Counted from the stretch's first letter, positions 8,521 to 16,976 are shown. The stretch: DNA of 55,078 nt from Shewanella sairae (GCF_023283535.1 NZ_JAKILT010000035.1:1-55078); one strand, 5' to 3'. The notes: generated from the sequence alone by a model not told the origin. Program-made: numbers and translations.

Positions 8521-8646
8521 TCAAGGCTTCCACCATCGCTCACTGAGTTGCCAATCTCTTTTATCACTAAGTCCAGACTCTAGAATGTAATAACGTTCAC
8601 TATCAAACCGCAAACGGGTAATGGTGGTACGGCTTGGAGTGCTAAA
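8521..8646 (-). pseudogene. 3' end fragment of a paralogue of the secreted protein gene at 11034-11978
   Basis: 8525-8644 aligns without gaps to 11041-11160, the end of the secreted-protein gene, with about 14 differences in 120 bases by eye (about 88% identity). The minus-strand frame is intact for the last 40 or so codons (RTTITRLRF, then ERYYILESGLSDKRDW, then a WWKP end) and has its own TGA at 8521-8523. Immediately upstream of the match the frame hits stops, so only the tail of the gene survives. It shows that this gene family was once represented outside the cluster, 2.5 kb away on the same strand. Confidence 0.88.
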
Positions 8647-8854
8647 TAATTATGGATGTCTTGGTTTTTTACCATTAAATCTATAGCTGTAATTAATCGC
8701 TGATAAACGCCTATAGAATATAGTGAGTAAATTGTTCTGAGTTATACGAATTGTGAATACTTAAATTGTATTTCTTGTTTACGTTTTTATGTGCAGTTGC
8801 AATAATTCCGCGCTATGTGCATGAAGCACTTATAAATATAAACAGGGAATAATA

Positions 8855-9352
8855 ATGAAGTTTAATAAAAATTTACTATTTGTAGGGTTAGTTGTTTCTA
8901 CCTGTGCTTATTCTGAGCCGCGAGTTGATGGTAATGATGTAGCAATCACTTCAAGCCATTCAAATTCAATTGAAACCACAGCGGATACGAGCTTTTCACT
9001 AGGTATAGGATATCAATATGGTGGAGTGTTAGGTGTCCGGTACAATTATCAAAAACTGAACCATGTTTTCTTTGGCTCTTTAGGTCTAGTTGGTGGAGCT
9101 TTAGGGTATCAATATGCATTTAGTGAGCAAAAACATTTGTTTGGATTCAGTGTTGGAAGTGAGGTCCTTACTAGTGAAGATGGCTTTGCAGTGCTGACAT
9201 ATGAGTATTATCCAAAAGGTTTTACTGATGGTGGTTGGCAATTTGGTGTCAGTGGAGGTGTTAGAAGGGAGGATGACGGCGGTTCTTTCGGGAATGTGGG
9301 AAAAACGGCTACCGAGCCTACCGGCATGATTTCACTGGGCTACAAGTTTTAA
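8855..9352 (+). CDS. small exported, probably outer-membrane beta-barrel protein
   Basis: 165 residues, not assigned to a named family. Residues 1-20 are a signal peptide ending about AYS/EP. The mature part alternates short Gly/aromatic-rich strands (FSLGIGYQYGGVLGVRYNYQ, GGALGYQYAF, GGWQFGVSGGVRRE) and ends in GMISLGYKF, a terminal phenylalanine strand typical of small outer-membrane barrels (6-8 strands by size). A good ribosome-binding site (AGGGA) precedes the ATG. It may be co-transcribed with the 61-residue gene that starts 55 bp later. Function unknown. Confidence 0.7.
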   Translation: MKFNKNLLFVGLVVSTCAYSEPRVDGNDVAITSSHSNSIETTADTSFSLGIGYQYGGVLGVRYNYQKLNHVFFGSLGLVGGALGYQYAFSEQKHLFGFSVGSEVLTSEDGFAVLTYEYYPKGFTDGGWQFGVSGGVRREDDGGSFGNVGKTATEPTGMISLGYKF

Positions 9353-9407
9353 AAGCAGCATATTCTCGGCCAATCTTTTTTAAACAGCCTATTACTAAGG
9401 AAAGTAA

Positions 9408-9593
9408 ATGAGCAAGCAAGTTGAACTTAAACTAACCGAAGATGAAGCTTGGGTACTTTTTGAGTTTGTTCGTCGATTTAGTGATAGTGACAAGCTCGAT
9501 ATTGAAGATCAAGCCGAGCAGCGTGCACTTTGGAATTTGTGCTGTACCTTTGAAACAACACTTCATTTAGAGCAGAACATCACTTATGAATAG
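9408..9593 (+). CDS. small conserved-looking acidic protein of unknown function
   Basis: 61 residues, no signal peptide or membrane segment. The sequence is acidic and mostly helical (KLTEDEAWVLFEFVRRFS, then IEDQAEQRALWNLCCTFE). The ATG follows a clear AAGGAAAG ribosome-binding site. A strong hairpin terminator follows within 3 bases of the stop, which supports a real gene. I do not recognise the family. Confidence 0.65.
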   Translation: MSKQVELKLTEDEAWVLFEFVRRFSDSDKLDIEDQAEQRALWNLCCTFETTLHLEQNITYE

Positions 9594-9595
9594 TT

Positions 9596-9627
9596 CATCT
9601 CTCAGTGCCGCGCTACACTGAGAGATG
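9596..9627. terminator. bidirectional hairpin terminator
   Basis: CATCTCTCAGTG and CACTGAGAGATG form a perfect 12-bp stem around an 8-base loop. It lies between the plus-strand small gene and the 3' end of the minus-strand membrane protein gene, and can serve both. The T-run on the plus side is short (AGTTTT). Confidence 0.75.
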
Positions 9628-9642
9628 AGTTTTAGCGATACA

Positions 9643-10917
9643 TCATCGAAAATTGTTGTCGCTGAGCCGCATGAGTTGCTCTACAGCTTCGAGTAAATGA
9701 TTTAACTTTTTCAATTCACTGCGACCTGCTAGTTCTTCGGCAAATTCTGTAGGGGTTGCCAATCCGTATTGACGCTTAAGTTTAAGTAAATCATCATCGT
9801 CAATAGCTAGGCAGCACTGGCCGTTGGCGTTCACCTCAAACACTAAACGGCGATATGCATCTTTTAGCTCCAGAAACTTTTCTACAGTAGCGGGTTTTAG
9901 CAATTTAGCGGCTTGCATTTTATGTTGGCAAACCGTTTTATAACTTTGATTAAAGGCGTTGGAGGCATCTTTGTATTTGGTGCCTTTAATAGCGGGGATG
10001 CCGTCTGCATCGAGCGCAACGCTTTTCACGTAGGGGAAATCAAATAACAATCCGTGACGATGGTAGTGGTCGTACACTGTGCGTCTTGTGGTTTTACCAT
10101 TGGCGTCAGTATCGGTTTGTCTGCGTTTAATTACGTAATGAAAGTGATACAGATTAAACTGGAAACTGTGCGCTTTACCTTGATATTGCCCTTCATAAAA
10201 GGCGTCGATGGTTCGGCGGTGATTACCCCGATGAAACTCTTTGAACTGAGCTTCAAGTGCTTTAGATTTAGCTTCAGGCGTTATCTTGACCTGAGTTAAA
10301 TTGTTGTCGTGGAGGATGTCTAAATGGTGGATGCGATCTGATACTGGCTCGCGCCAACGTTTGCGCATACGTAACCAGACCCACAGAATAGGAACAATAA
10401 CACCAGCCAATAGCGCTAGGTTAATCGGGATTTTAATTTGCCCATCTAGGCTAATGAGCTGAATGAACTTTTCAAATACGAACCAATAAGCCATATGCCA
10501 TTGAGGAAAAATATTTGCTATGAGCAAAGGACAGGCGGCAATGGCTGCCATTCTAAGCCATGGGCGGCTTATGGAGCGAAACAGTGGTATGCGTTTACCT
10601 TGGCGTTCGAGATAAGTGACTAATAAGGGAGCCGAGATTGTCGGTAGCCAATAGACAGAGCTCTCAATAACATCAAACACTAAATGAACAAGACTGCTGG
10701 TAAATTGCGGGTAGACATAATTTACCAAAATACCATAGCTGCTAAATGCAAGCAGTAACCACTTTAGTAAATTAGGTAGCTTGTCATTGTAATCAAGTGG
10801 GCCGGGGTGATGCTTAACTGATTCGACAACTTCAATGAGTTGCGCCTCGGAGGTGGCGGCTTCAACATTTGCTTTTATTTGCTCAATATTAGCTTTCACC
10901 CGTTTATTGTGGTTCAT
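9643..10917 (-). CDS. four-helix membrane protein with large cytoplasmic domain, possibly DUF3137-like
   Basis: 424 residues. After a charged N-terminal helix (1-45), hydrophobic segments lie at about 50-70, 78-102, 118-150 and 163-184. A soluble C-terminal half of about 240 residues follows. The soluble part includes a YEGQYQGKAHSFQFNLYHFH segment and a later VEKFLELKDAYRRLVFEVNA segment followed by acidic IDDDD. This layout recalls DUF3137-type membrane proteins, but I could not confirm it. No enzyme motif was seen. AAGGA precedes the ATG. It is the last gene of the minus-strand cluster and is separated from the next gene upstream by a terminator, so it is probably its own transcription unit. 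Confidence 0.7.
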   Translation of the reverse strand: MNHNKRVKANIEQIKANVEAATSEAQLIEVVESVKHHPGPLDYNDKLPNLLKWLLLAFSSYGILVNYVYPQFTSSLVHLVFDVIESSVYWLPTISAPLLVTYLERQGKRIPLFRSISRPWLRMAAIAACPLLIANIFPQWHMAYWFVFEKFIQLISLDGQIKIPINLALLAGVIVPILWVWLRMRKRWREPVSDRIHHLDILHDNNLTQVKITPEAKSKALEAQFKEFHRGNHRRTIDAFYEGQYQGKAHSFQFNLYHFHYVIKRRQTDTDANGKTTRRTVYDHYHRHGLLFDFPYVKSVALDADGIPAIKGTKYKDASNAFNQSYKTVCQHKMQAAKLLKPATVEKFLELKDAYRRLVFEVNANGQCCLAIDDDDLLKLKRQYGLATPTEFAEELAGRSELKKLNHLLEAVEQLMRLSDNNFR

Positions 10918-10954
10918 TTTATTCCTTCTAGTACCGCTGTTGCGCCAACAGTGT

Positions 10955-10980
10955 AAAAACGCCTATCTGTAGGCGTTTTG
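10955..10980 (-). terminator. rho-independent terminator after the secreted-protein genes
   Basis: AAAACGCCTA-TCTG-TAGGCGTTTT (10956-10979). On the minus strand the stem runs into TTTTT, about 55 bases after the stop of the gene at 11034. It separates the upstream five-gene unit from the membrane protein gene at 9643. Confidence 0.8.
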
Positions 10981-11033
10981 GTATTAATATTCACCGCTAT
11001 TGAATTCGAATTTAATGTGGTAGCAATAAACTC

Positions 11034-11978
11034 TTACCTAGGCTTCCACCATGGCTCGCTGTGTTGCCAGTCTCTTTTATCACTAAATTTGGACTCTAGA
11101 ATGTAATAACGTTCACCATTAAACCGCAAATGGGTAATGGTGGTACGGCTTTGGCTGCTATCTGTGCGTTTGGGCAAAGCACCTGACAGCTTAGTCTTGG
11201 TGAGCAGTTTAAGGTCGGAAAAGCCTTTGTATTGTTTGGGCTCAATATGCAGCGCACCTTTGCCGCTCTCAACGATATAGCGCGTTGTCAAACCCGCTTT
11301 GTCGTTAGTTTCACTTTTAATGACCACAGGTGTTCTGGCAACATGGTAGCCACTTGGCTCGCTTTTCCAGACTTTCCAATAGTAAAGGGGCAGTCTTTCT
11401 ACCACTGGAATTAAAAAGCGCCCTTGATGAACAAATAAATTCAAATAATCAGATTGATACTCAGTTGCGCCCTCTGGGAGTTGTTGCGCTTGTACTCGTA
11501 CCCCCAGTGCGCGGGTATCACTGTTAAGCTTGTAGTTAGCGGTATCAATCCAAAGGGGCGCTGGCGAATTTTGCTCTTTGTTATCTAGCGAGCCTGCCAC
11601 AATGGTTAATCCTGGCCCCTCGTATAAACTGCCTGTATGACGAGCGATAACTTCATGAGTCTGAGTGTCCATAATGACGGTGCGTAGGGTGTAACGCCTT
11701 TCACCTGCATAGCTTCCGCCTGTCCATTGTAAGTATGCGCCCATGGTAAATTGTTCTTGGTGCGGCAGTTGCTTACATACAGCAGCGCTGAACCCTCGAA
11801 CATCACCACTGTCATTTTCCATTGCTTCCAGGGCATCTATGCTGCACGCTTGCTTGGCATGACTTGCTGGCGAAAACGCTAGCGTCCAAGTCAAAATAGC
11901 GCAAGTTAAAAGGCTGCTGTTAAATAGCGCGGTTAATCTGCAGCAAAATGGGCTGGTTTTAGGCTTGTTAGTTAGCAT
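11034..11978 (-). CDS. secreted protein of unknown function (paralogue A)
   Basis: 314 residues from the ATG at 11978, chosen because GGAGAG lies 5 bases upstream and an N-terminal signal peptide then follows (hydrophobic LLTCAILTWTLAFS, cleavage near SHA/KQ). The longer frame to 12041 would bury the signal. It shares blocks with the upstream neighbour: RTVIMDTQTHEVIARHTGSL versus RVIIVNRYSNKVEARYTGII, LFVHQGRFLIPVVERLPL versus LFVQQGDKLRPVLKHLPL, and GFSDLKLLTKT versus GYHDLKLITQG. The two are therefore paralogues. Cysteines near the mature N-terminus (QACS, AVCKQ) could pair. The start overlaps the stop of the upstream gene by 11 bases, implying translational coupling. A stray copy of its 3' end lies at 8521. 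I do not recognise the family. Confidence 0.8.
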   Translation of the reverse strand: MLTNKPKTSPFCCRLTALFNSSLLTCAILTWTLAFSPASHAKQACSIDALEAMENDSGDVRGFSAAVCKQLPHQEQFTMGAYLQWTGGSYAGERRYTLRTVIMDTQTHEVIARHTGSLYEGPGLTIVAGSLDNKEQNSPAPLWIDTANYKLNSDTRALGVRVQAQQLPEGATEYQSDYLNLFVHQGRFLIPVVERLPLYYWKVWKSEPSGYHVARTPVVIKSETNDKAGLTTRYIVESGKGALHIEPKQYKGFSDLKLLTKTKLSGALPKRTDSSQSRTTITHLRFNGERYYILESKFSDKRDWQHSEPWWKPR

Positions 11979-12948
11979 TTTGGCTCTCCGATTGACTGCT
12001 GTTTGGATCTGTTTTCGATGCGCTTTCATCGTCGCTGTCACTTAAAAAATTGACGCCAGTTTGGTTTATTTGCCAAAACTCAGGGGAGGGTAATCGCTCG
12101 GTGACAAACGGATAACGCTTGCCATCATATTTAAGCTCGCTGCTAAAATTGATTGGTTCTACTTGATCGTATTCGCCATCGGTACTGTATTGCTGACCTT
12201 GGGTTATTAACTTTAAATCATGGTAGCCATGGCTAGTTGTTGGTAACACCTCAACTTCACCTTCAACGCCATAGTGCAGGTATACGCCACCGTTACTTCC
12301 AGCGAGATCTGTGCCTTCAATTTCGTAATCCAGTGGTAGGTGTTTCAGTACTGGGCGTAACTTATCACCTTGTTGTACAAATAAGGTCATAAAGCGGTTG
12401 GTTTTAAAGGCTTGATAGTCACCATGTTGCTGGCTTTGTGGGGAATTGTCGTAGTTGACGAGGTCGAGTATTAAACCCACTGCTGGCGTATTGTCGTTTA
12501 GCGCGTACTCGCGGTGAACGATGCTATTCGTGTCAGAATGCACCTTGATGTTGCTACTTTCATTAATGATCCCCGTATAGCGTGCTTCAACTTTATTACT
12601 ATAGCGGTTAACGATGATCACTCGCCATAGATAGCTTGTGTAGTTATGCTCGATTTCTTTGTAGGGCTGGAAATAAGATAGTAACGCTTGCTCTTTATTA
12701 TGTGGCAATACCCAGCACACAGGATAGTATGTTGCCGCGCTAATACCGTGCTTTCTGCTTAGGAGTGCGGAATCAAAATCGATCACGCTGTTTAATTGAT
12801 TCAATCCACAATCTTGTTGTTGACCTTTTTGTTGCTCATATAACGCTTGTTCAAGAGTGTCTTTTTTTAAGCTGCCGAGTGCGTAGCTATTGGCGCTACA
12901 GAGAGTAGCCAATAGTAATGCGGTAAAAATAATTAATGGTTTATTCAT
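11968..12948 (-). CDS. secreted protein of unknown function (paralogue B)
   Basis: 326 residues. Signal peptide 1-23 (MNKPLIIFTALLLATLCSAN, cleavage near YA/LG). The central part matches paralogue A in at least three blocks (VIIVNRYSNKVEARYTG, MTLFVQQGDKLRPVLKHLPL, GYHDLKLITQG, and LKYDGKRYPF near the end). The C-terminus is a 25-residue tail very rich in Ser, Asp, Asn and Glu, absent from paralogue A; it looks disordered. It is transcribed 30 bp after the lipoprotein gene and overlaps paralogue A by 11 bases. Function unknown; the signal points to periplasm or surface. Confidence 0.8.
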   Translation of the reverse strand: MNKPLIIFTALLLATLCSANSYALGSLKKDTLEQALYEQQKGQQQDCGLNQLNSVIDFDSALLSRKHGISAATYYPVCWVLPHNKEQALLSYFQPYKEIEHNYTSYLWRVIIVNRYSNKVEARYTGIINESSNIKVHSDTNSIVHREYALNDNTPAVGLILDLVNYDNSPQSQQHGDYQAFKTNRFMTLFVQQGDKLRPVLKHLPLDYEIEGTDLAGSNGGVYLHYGVEGEVEVLPTTSHGYHDLKLITQGQQYSTDGEYDQVEPINFSSELKYDGKRYPFVTERLPSPEFWQINQTGVNFLSDSDDESASKTDPNSSQSESQNAN

Positions 12949-12978
12949 AAGGTCGATTAACTTGTTCTGGTGATTTTA

Positions 12979-13878
12979 TTAATTAGCAAGGGCGCGATAA
13001 ATCGAGGTTTTATAACCTCTAACTTGTACGCCTTTACGTAGCGGGATAGCGTATTCGGGCGCTGGTCGGTTGCTGTAGTCAATATATTGCGGCGTGGCGT
13101 AATAAAACACACCACGATATTGCGCCGGTAAATCCGTTTGTTGCAGCAGATCATATTTAAGGTTATAGCTGCTGATAGCTAATGGCCTACCGTTATTGCT
13201 AACCACTTCACCCATTTTGTCGGCAAGGGCTTTCGTGGATCGATGTGCGCCTGCATCCTCTACCCAATTAGCGACTAACTGGCCGGCAGCATTGTGCTTG
13301 AGCGGCATTAAAATAGTGTCTTTAATCACAGGGATGGTTTTGACTTGCGCTAATTTCATTTGATAAAGCTCAAGCTGCAGTGCTTTGTTTTTCGATACTT
13401 TTTCTATGTGCGGTGCATTGATGCCATAAACCATGTGGTCACAGGTTATTTCGTCATAGCCTTGGTTGCTGCATACAGCGCCCCAGTCAGGCATAGTGAT
13501 TTCAATCAGTGCAGCACCGTAACCAGAATGACTGCTACTCGATTTTGTGTCTGTCGCCTCAAAGTAGCTACCGAGAATGTTGTAATCAACACTGCGGCGG
13601 CTTTGCAACCAACGCTTGTTAAACGAGTCACTGCGTTTGCCTTCACAAATGAGCAGAGGGAAGGGGATACGGTTGCCTGCTTGTGCCGCTTGATACATGG
13701 TTTTACGTTCATGCTCATCAAACTGACAACTGCCTAAATCGGTCATCAAAGTTTGAATTTTTAGCGCATTTTCAGCATCAGCATGGCTTGGCAACAGGCT
13801 ACAGCCGCTGAGTAAACAGATGCTTGTAAAACAAGTTACTAGTAAGGCATTAGACCCTGTGTTCGTTAATATAAACAT
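12979..13878 (-). CDS. lipoprotein of unknown function
   Basis: 299 residues. An N-terminal signal ends in a lipobox (LLSGC, Cys at about 26), so it should be lipid-anchored. The mature part carries several cysteines (LGSCQF, LLICEG, GAVCSN, ITCDH) that may form disulfides. The C-terminal half has an aromatic-rich VFYYATPQYIDYSNRP segment. No domain recognised. It begins 2 bp after the stop of the upstream membrane protein gene and is followed after 30 bp by paralogue B, so it sits firmly in one operon with them. Confidence 0.8.
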   Translation of the reverse strand: MFILTNTGSNALLVTCFTSICLLSGCSLLPSHADAENALKIQTLMTDLGSCQFDEHERKTMYQAAQAGNRIPFPLLICEGKRSDSFNKRWLQSRRSVDYNILGSYFEATDTKSSSSHSGYGAALIEITMPDWGAVCSNQGYDEITCDHMVYGINAPHIEKVSKNKALQLELYQMKLAQVKTIPVIKDTILMPLKHNAAGQLVANWVEDAGAHRSTKALADKMGEVVSNNGRPLAISSYNLKYDLLQQTDLPAQYRGVFYYATPQYIDYSNRPAPEYAIPLRKGVQVRGYKTSIYRALAN

Positions 13879-13880
13879 GA

Positions 13881-14606
13881 TTATTGCTGTAACCTTTTTG
13901 AGTCTGAGCTTGATTCTGGAACAGGGGCTGAATCTGCAATAAACTTGCGTGCTTGTTCAAGGTTCATGCCTTTATTGCCCGTTATGGTTTGTGCTCTTAA
14001 GGCGGCTGATTGTGCGATGATCTGTTGTAATAACTCATCGGTGAGCAGAGTGTATTTTTGGTAGGTAAATCCAAATAGCGAGTTATCGCCGTATAGCGCG
14101 AGTTTGTCGCCAGCTTGATAACTATCCCAATCCTGTTTGCTAATGCCGCAAATATAATCGTTGCCCCAGAAACGGTAGCCTTGCAGGTATAAACCACCAT
14201 CACAGGTACGACTGTAATAGCCAAAACGTTTATCATCAATCGTAGTAATGACGACAGCTTTATCGGCAATAAAACTATGTAGCACTACAGGTAAGCCTTT
14301 AGCTATTGAAAAGTGCAATAACACGGGAATGCCGATAGTGACAGATAAGATAACTTTTATCGGGCTGCTAGGTTGATTATCGAGGTTTACTCTTAGCCAT
14401 GAATTTTTCTGCTTTAATCCCCAAAACATGGCTATTAACAAAAGCAGCGATAGCGCAGCGGCAAAAAGGCTGAGTCGCTCGTAAAGCACATCATTAACTA
14501 AGGTATCGCTAAATACGGCAACCATCATCAAGGCTAATAACAACATAAAAAAGTACCCCAGTACTTTTTGCGTTGTGGTGGTTTTTGGCGCGAAGATATT
14601 ACCCAT
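13881..14606 (-). CDS. membrane protein of unknown function
   Basis: 241 residues. Three hydrophobic segments (about 15-35, 43-63 and 84-105) are followed by a soluble region of about 130 residues with YYSRTCDGGLYLQGYRFWG and SKQDWDSYQAGDKLALYG, which reads like a small beta domain. The two cysteines (RTCDGG and YICGIS) may pair if the domain is periplasmic. The ATG has an AAGGA ribosome-binding site. Second gene of the minus-strand operon. Family not recognised. Confidence 0.75.
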   Translation of the reverse strand: MGNIFAPKTTTTQKVLGYFFMLLLALMMVAVFSDTLVNDVLYERLSLFAAALSLLLLIAMFWGLKQKNSWLRVNLDNQPSSPIKVILSVTIGIPVLLHFSIAKGLPVVLHSFIADKAVVITTIDDKRFGYYSRTCDGGLYLQGYRFWGNDYICGISKQDWDSYQAGDKLALYGDNSLFGFTYQKYTLLTDELLQQIIAQSAALRAQTITGNKGMNLEQARKFIADSAPVPESSSDSKRLQQ

Positions 14607-14648
14607 GCAGTTCCTTAGCTTGTGGTATTTTGAGGTTGTTGAATGATT

Positions 14649-14960
14649 TTACGATAAAAGGTAGGGCAAGTTTTGTGATAATAGGTAAAAGATCCAAATT
14701 GCTAGCGGCGTGTTGGCCCATAAACCGTAGCGCAGACTTTTATAATGAACCTTGGAAAACACTAAGCTGCCAATCACCAGTATGCTTACCCAAATTAAGC
14801 ATTTAAAGATAAACACGAGACCTGTGCCTACACCTTCATGGTCGACCCGTGCCACACCAATCAAAAAGTTGGGGCCGATATATTGCAGTAGCGGTATGGC
14901 AATCACAAACAGCACCTTGCCGAGCCGTGTCTGCATTAATGTTGAGATAGCGTTTGGCAT
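14649..14960 (-). CDS. small three-helix membrane protein
   Basis: 103 residues with about three hydrophobic helices (LGKVLFVIAIPLLQYIG, VGTGLVFIFKCLIWVSILVI, and ANTPLAIWIFYLLS). It is the first gene of the five-gene minus-strand unit and lies 42 bp upstream of the next. No known motif. The ribosome-binding site is weak, so the start is less certain than for its neighbours. Confidence 0.65.
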   Translation of the reverse strand: MPNAISTLMQTRLGKVLFVIAIPLLQYIGPNFLIGVARVDHEGVGTGLVFIFKCLIWVSILVIGSLVFSKVHYKSLRYGLWANTPLAIWIFYLLSQNLPYLLS

Positions 14961-15168
14961 ATTGTTATTAGTCCGATTTCTTGTTTTTATGAATGATTGT
15001 TTTCTATTAATGCAGTTTTAAATAGCATGTTAATAAATGCCTTTTAGATAAATGCTATCTAATGTTCTGGATGAAGTCTGGGTTCAACCATTGAGGCCGG
15101 CACCTTATCGATAGTCGCTTTATGATTACAAGTGTATGAATTGTAAATTGTTATAACGCCTTGCGTTT

Positions 15169-15184
15169 TGTGATGAGCGTCACA
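15169..15184. promoter_or_regulatory. CRP-binding site candidate
   Basis: TGTGATGAGCGTCACA has both perfect CRP half-sites (TGTGA-N6-TCACA). It lies in the 441-bp gap between the divergent envelope cluster (start 14960) and the DUF1176/LprI gene (start 15402), about 210-220 bp from each, so it could control either. No other element is recognised in this gap. Confidence 0.7.
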
Positions 15185-15401
15185 AAAATGCTTTCAGTTT
15201 GAATACCCTTGGCTGTTATCTATTCACAATGGCGGCGTCATTAAGGCGTAAGGTGTTTAGCAATACGATATAAATTAACTTATTAGCAATCATTTTTTGT
15301 TGGATAGGTTTTTTATCGAAAAGTCATCAGCTATTGGCAAGTAACAGAAGTTTAGGCTTACGCAAAGGATTGCCAATTAAATTTATCGTTTGGAGTGTTT
15401 A

Positions 15402-16874
15402 ATGCTGCCGTTTTCGAAAACAGTAAGATCTGGTTCCATGTTTGTTTCAATATTTGTCTCAATGTTTACCTCTCCATTTACGTTAGCGTTACAGGTGCAG
15501 AGCTTTTCTCATGGTGACTGGCAAGTCACCTGCGATAATACTCACGCCTGCCGTACGGTGGGTTACCATAATCCTGAACAACAACATAAACTTGATGAGT
15601 ACGCTCCGGTTTCTGTGATATTGGAACGAGCTGCGGGAGCTGACGCCCAGCTTACGGGGAAAGTGAAGTTTGGTCAGATTGCAATGGATTCGACTGACAA
15701 CCGTGAAAAGTCTACTGAAACAATCACCCTGAGCATTAATGATAACTATCAAAGCCAATTAGGCCCTGAGTTGCCAGTTTATGAAGAAATGGAGCTTAGC
15801 TTTAGTGGTGAGCATGAGCTAAGCAAGGAGCAAGTTAGCCAATTACTCAATGCACTAACCATGAAGGGCCAGGCGTCGATTAAATTTATCGATAGTGCGG
15901 GCAAAGTGTGGCGATTATCAACTAAAGGCTCTACTGCTGTTTTATTAAAAATGGACGATTATCAAGGCTTGGTTAACACGCCTTTTGCGATTGTGAAAAA
16001 AGGCGTTCGTAGCAACAATTTGGTGCAGCCAAAGCAAGCGCCTGTTATTTCGGTACCCGCTCAGCCAATACCCGTTACAACTGCCGCAGATCTTGCATTG
16101 GCCACAGATACTGACTTTATCCTGAGAATGAGATCTGCACTTGATAACGCCTGTGATAATGTCCCTGCAGCAGACGAGCCTTTAAAGCTTGAGGTTGCCA
16201 GACTGACATCAAATAAGCTTGTTGTGTCAACTATGTGTTGGTTCGCTGCATATAACTATGGCGAAGCTGTGTGGCTGGTTGATGATAACTTTGAGACTGG
16301 ACCTGTATTAGTGACTGATAGTGCGGTGAATTATGCTAATGGTGTAATTGATGAGTTTATGCGTGGGCGAGGAGTAGGAGATTGCGTGTCTGGAAGGCGC
16401 TATATTTGGAACGGCAGTGAGTTTGTTTTAGCTGATTCTTATTCTACCGGAGCCTGCCGAGAGATTGCGGCTGGCGGAGCTTGGTATATCCCTACCACTG
16501 TGAGCACGGTTATTGTTGGCGATGATCCCGCTGCCGGAATCGATTGTCTGTCTGAGCAAGCTTATAGCACAGAAGGTATGACTAAGTGTGGTCAGCGAGA
16601 GTTAGCTAATGTCGAGTGGAAACTCACCGAGGTTATTAAATCTATTAGTGCCCTTGAACACGTGGCAAGTAATAGCGAGTTAAGCACTGCCTATCGTCAG
16701 GCGCAGACCTCTTGGTTAACGTACCGTAATGATGTCTGTAAGGCGGAAATGCTGACTTACGTTGAAGGCTCGATGGCAATGCCTGTATTGGTAGGCTGTA
16801 AGCTTGAGCTAACACAAAAGCGCTTAAAGGAGCTGCAGTTAACTAAAGAGTCGCTTACTTTCCGCGACTTTTAA
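15402..16874 (+). CDS. exported DUF1176-like plus LprI-like two-domain protein
   Basis: 490 residues from the ATG at 15402, which has TGGAG 6 bases upstream; an in-frame TTG at 15390 is less likely. The N-terminus is hydrophobic (about 10-32) and should export the protein. Residues of about 35-350 follow the DUF1176 pattern: GDWQVTCDNTHACRTVGYH at the start, FAIVKKGVRSN in the middle and cysteine-bearing blocks later. The last 110 residues (from CLSEQAYSTEGMTKCGQREL to AQTSWLTYRNDVC) follow the LprI/DUF1311 pattern of periplasmic lysozyme-inhibitor-like domains, with paired cysteines. A periplasmic envelope-protection role is plausible but not shown. It is divergent from the envelope cluster across a CRP site. 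Confidence 0.8.
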   Translation: MLPFSKTVRSGSMFVSIFVSMFTSPFTLALQVQSFSHGDWQVTCDNTHACRTVGYHNPEQQHKLDEYAPVSVILERAAGADAQLTGKVKFGQIAMDSTDNREKSTETITLSINDNYQSQLGPELPVYEEMELSFSGEHELSKEQVSQLLNALTMKGQASIKFIDSAGKVWRLSTKGSTAVLLKMDDYQGLVNTPFAIVKKGVRSNNLVQPKQAPVISVPAQPIPVTTAADLALATDTDFILRMRSALDNACDNVPAADEPLKLEVARLTSNKLVVSTMCWFAAYNYGEAVWLVDDNFETGPVLVTDSAVNYANGVIDEFMRGRGVGDCVSGRRYIWNGSEFVLADSYSTGACREIAAGGAWYIPTTVSTVIVGDDPAAGIDCLSEQAYSTEGMTKCGQRELANVEWKLTEVIKSISALEHVASNSELSTAYRQAQTSWLTYRNDVCKAEMLTYVEGSMAMPVLVGCKLELTQKRLKELQLTKESLTFRDF

Positions 16875-16976
16875 TTGCTCAAAAGTTATTGAGAGCCGAT
16901 ATCTAGTGATGATAATCGGCTCTTATCAAGCAATGTGATTTCTTTTCTATTTTGTCTCTATCCTATTTTATTTGGG

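Noticed and set aside
8375..8590. Plus-strand frame of 71 codons in the relic region
   Set aside because: Its second half is antisense to the recognised 3' fragment of the paralogue A family, so it is not a real gene.
13360..13737. Plus-strand frame of 125 codons within the lipoprotein gene
   Set aside because: Antisense to a lipoprotein gene with clear lipobox and operon spacing; composition is untypical of protein.
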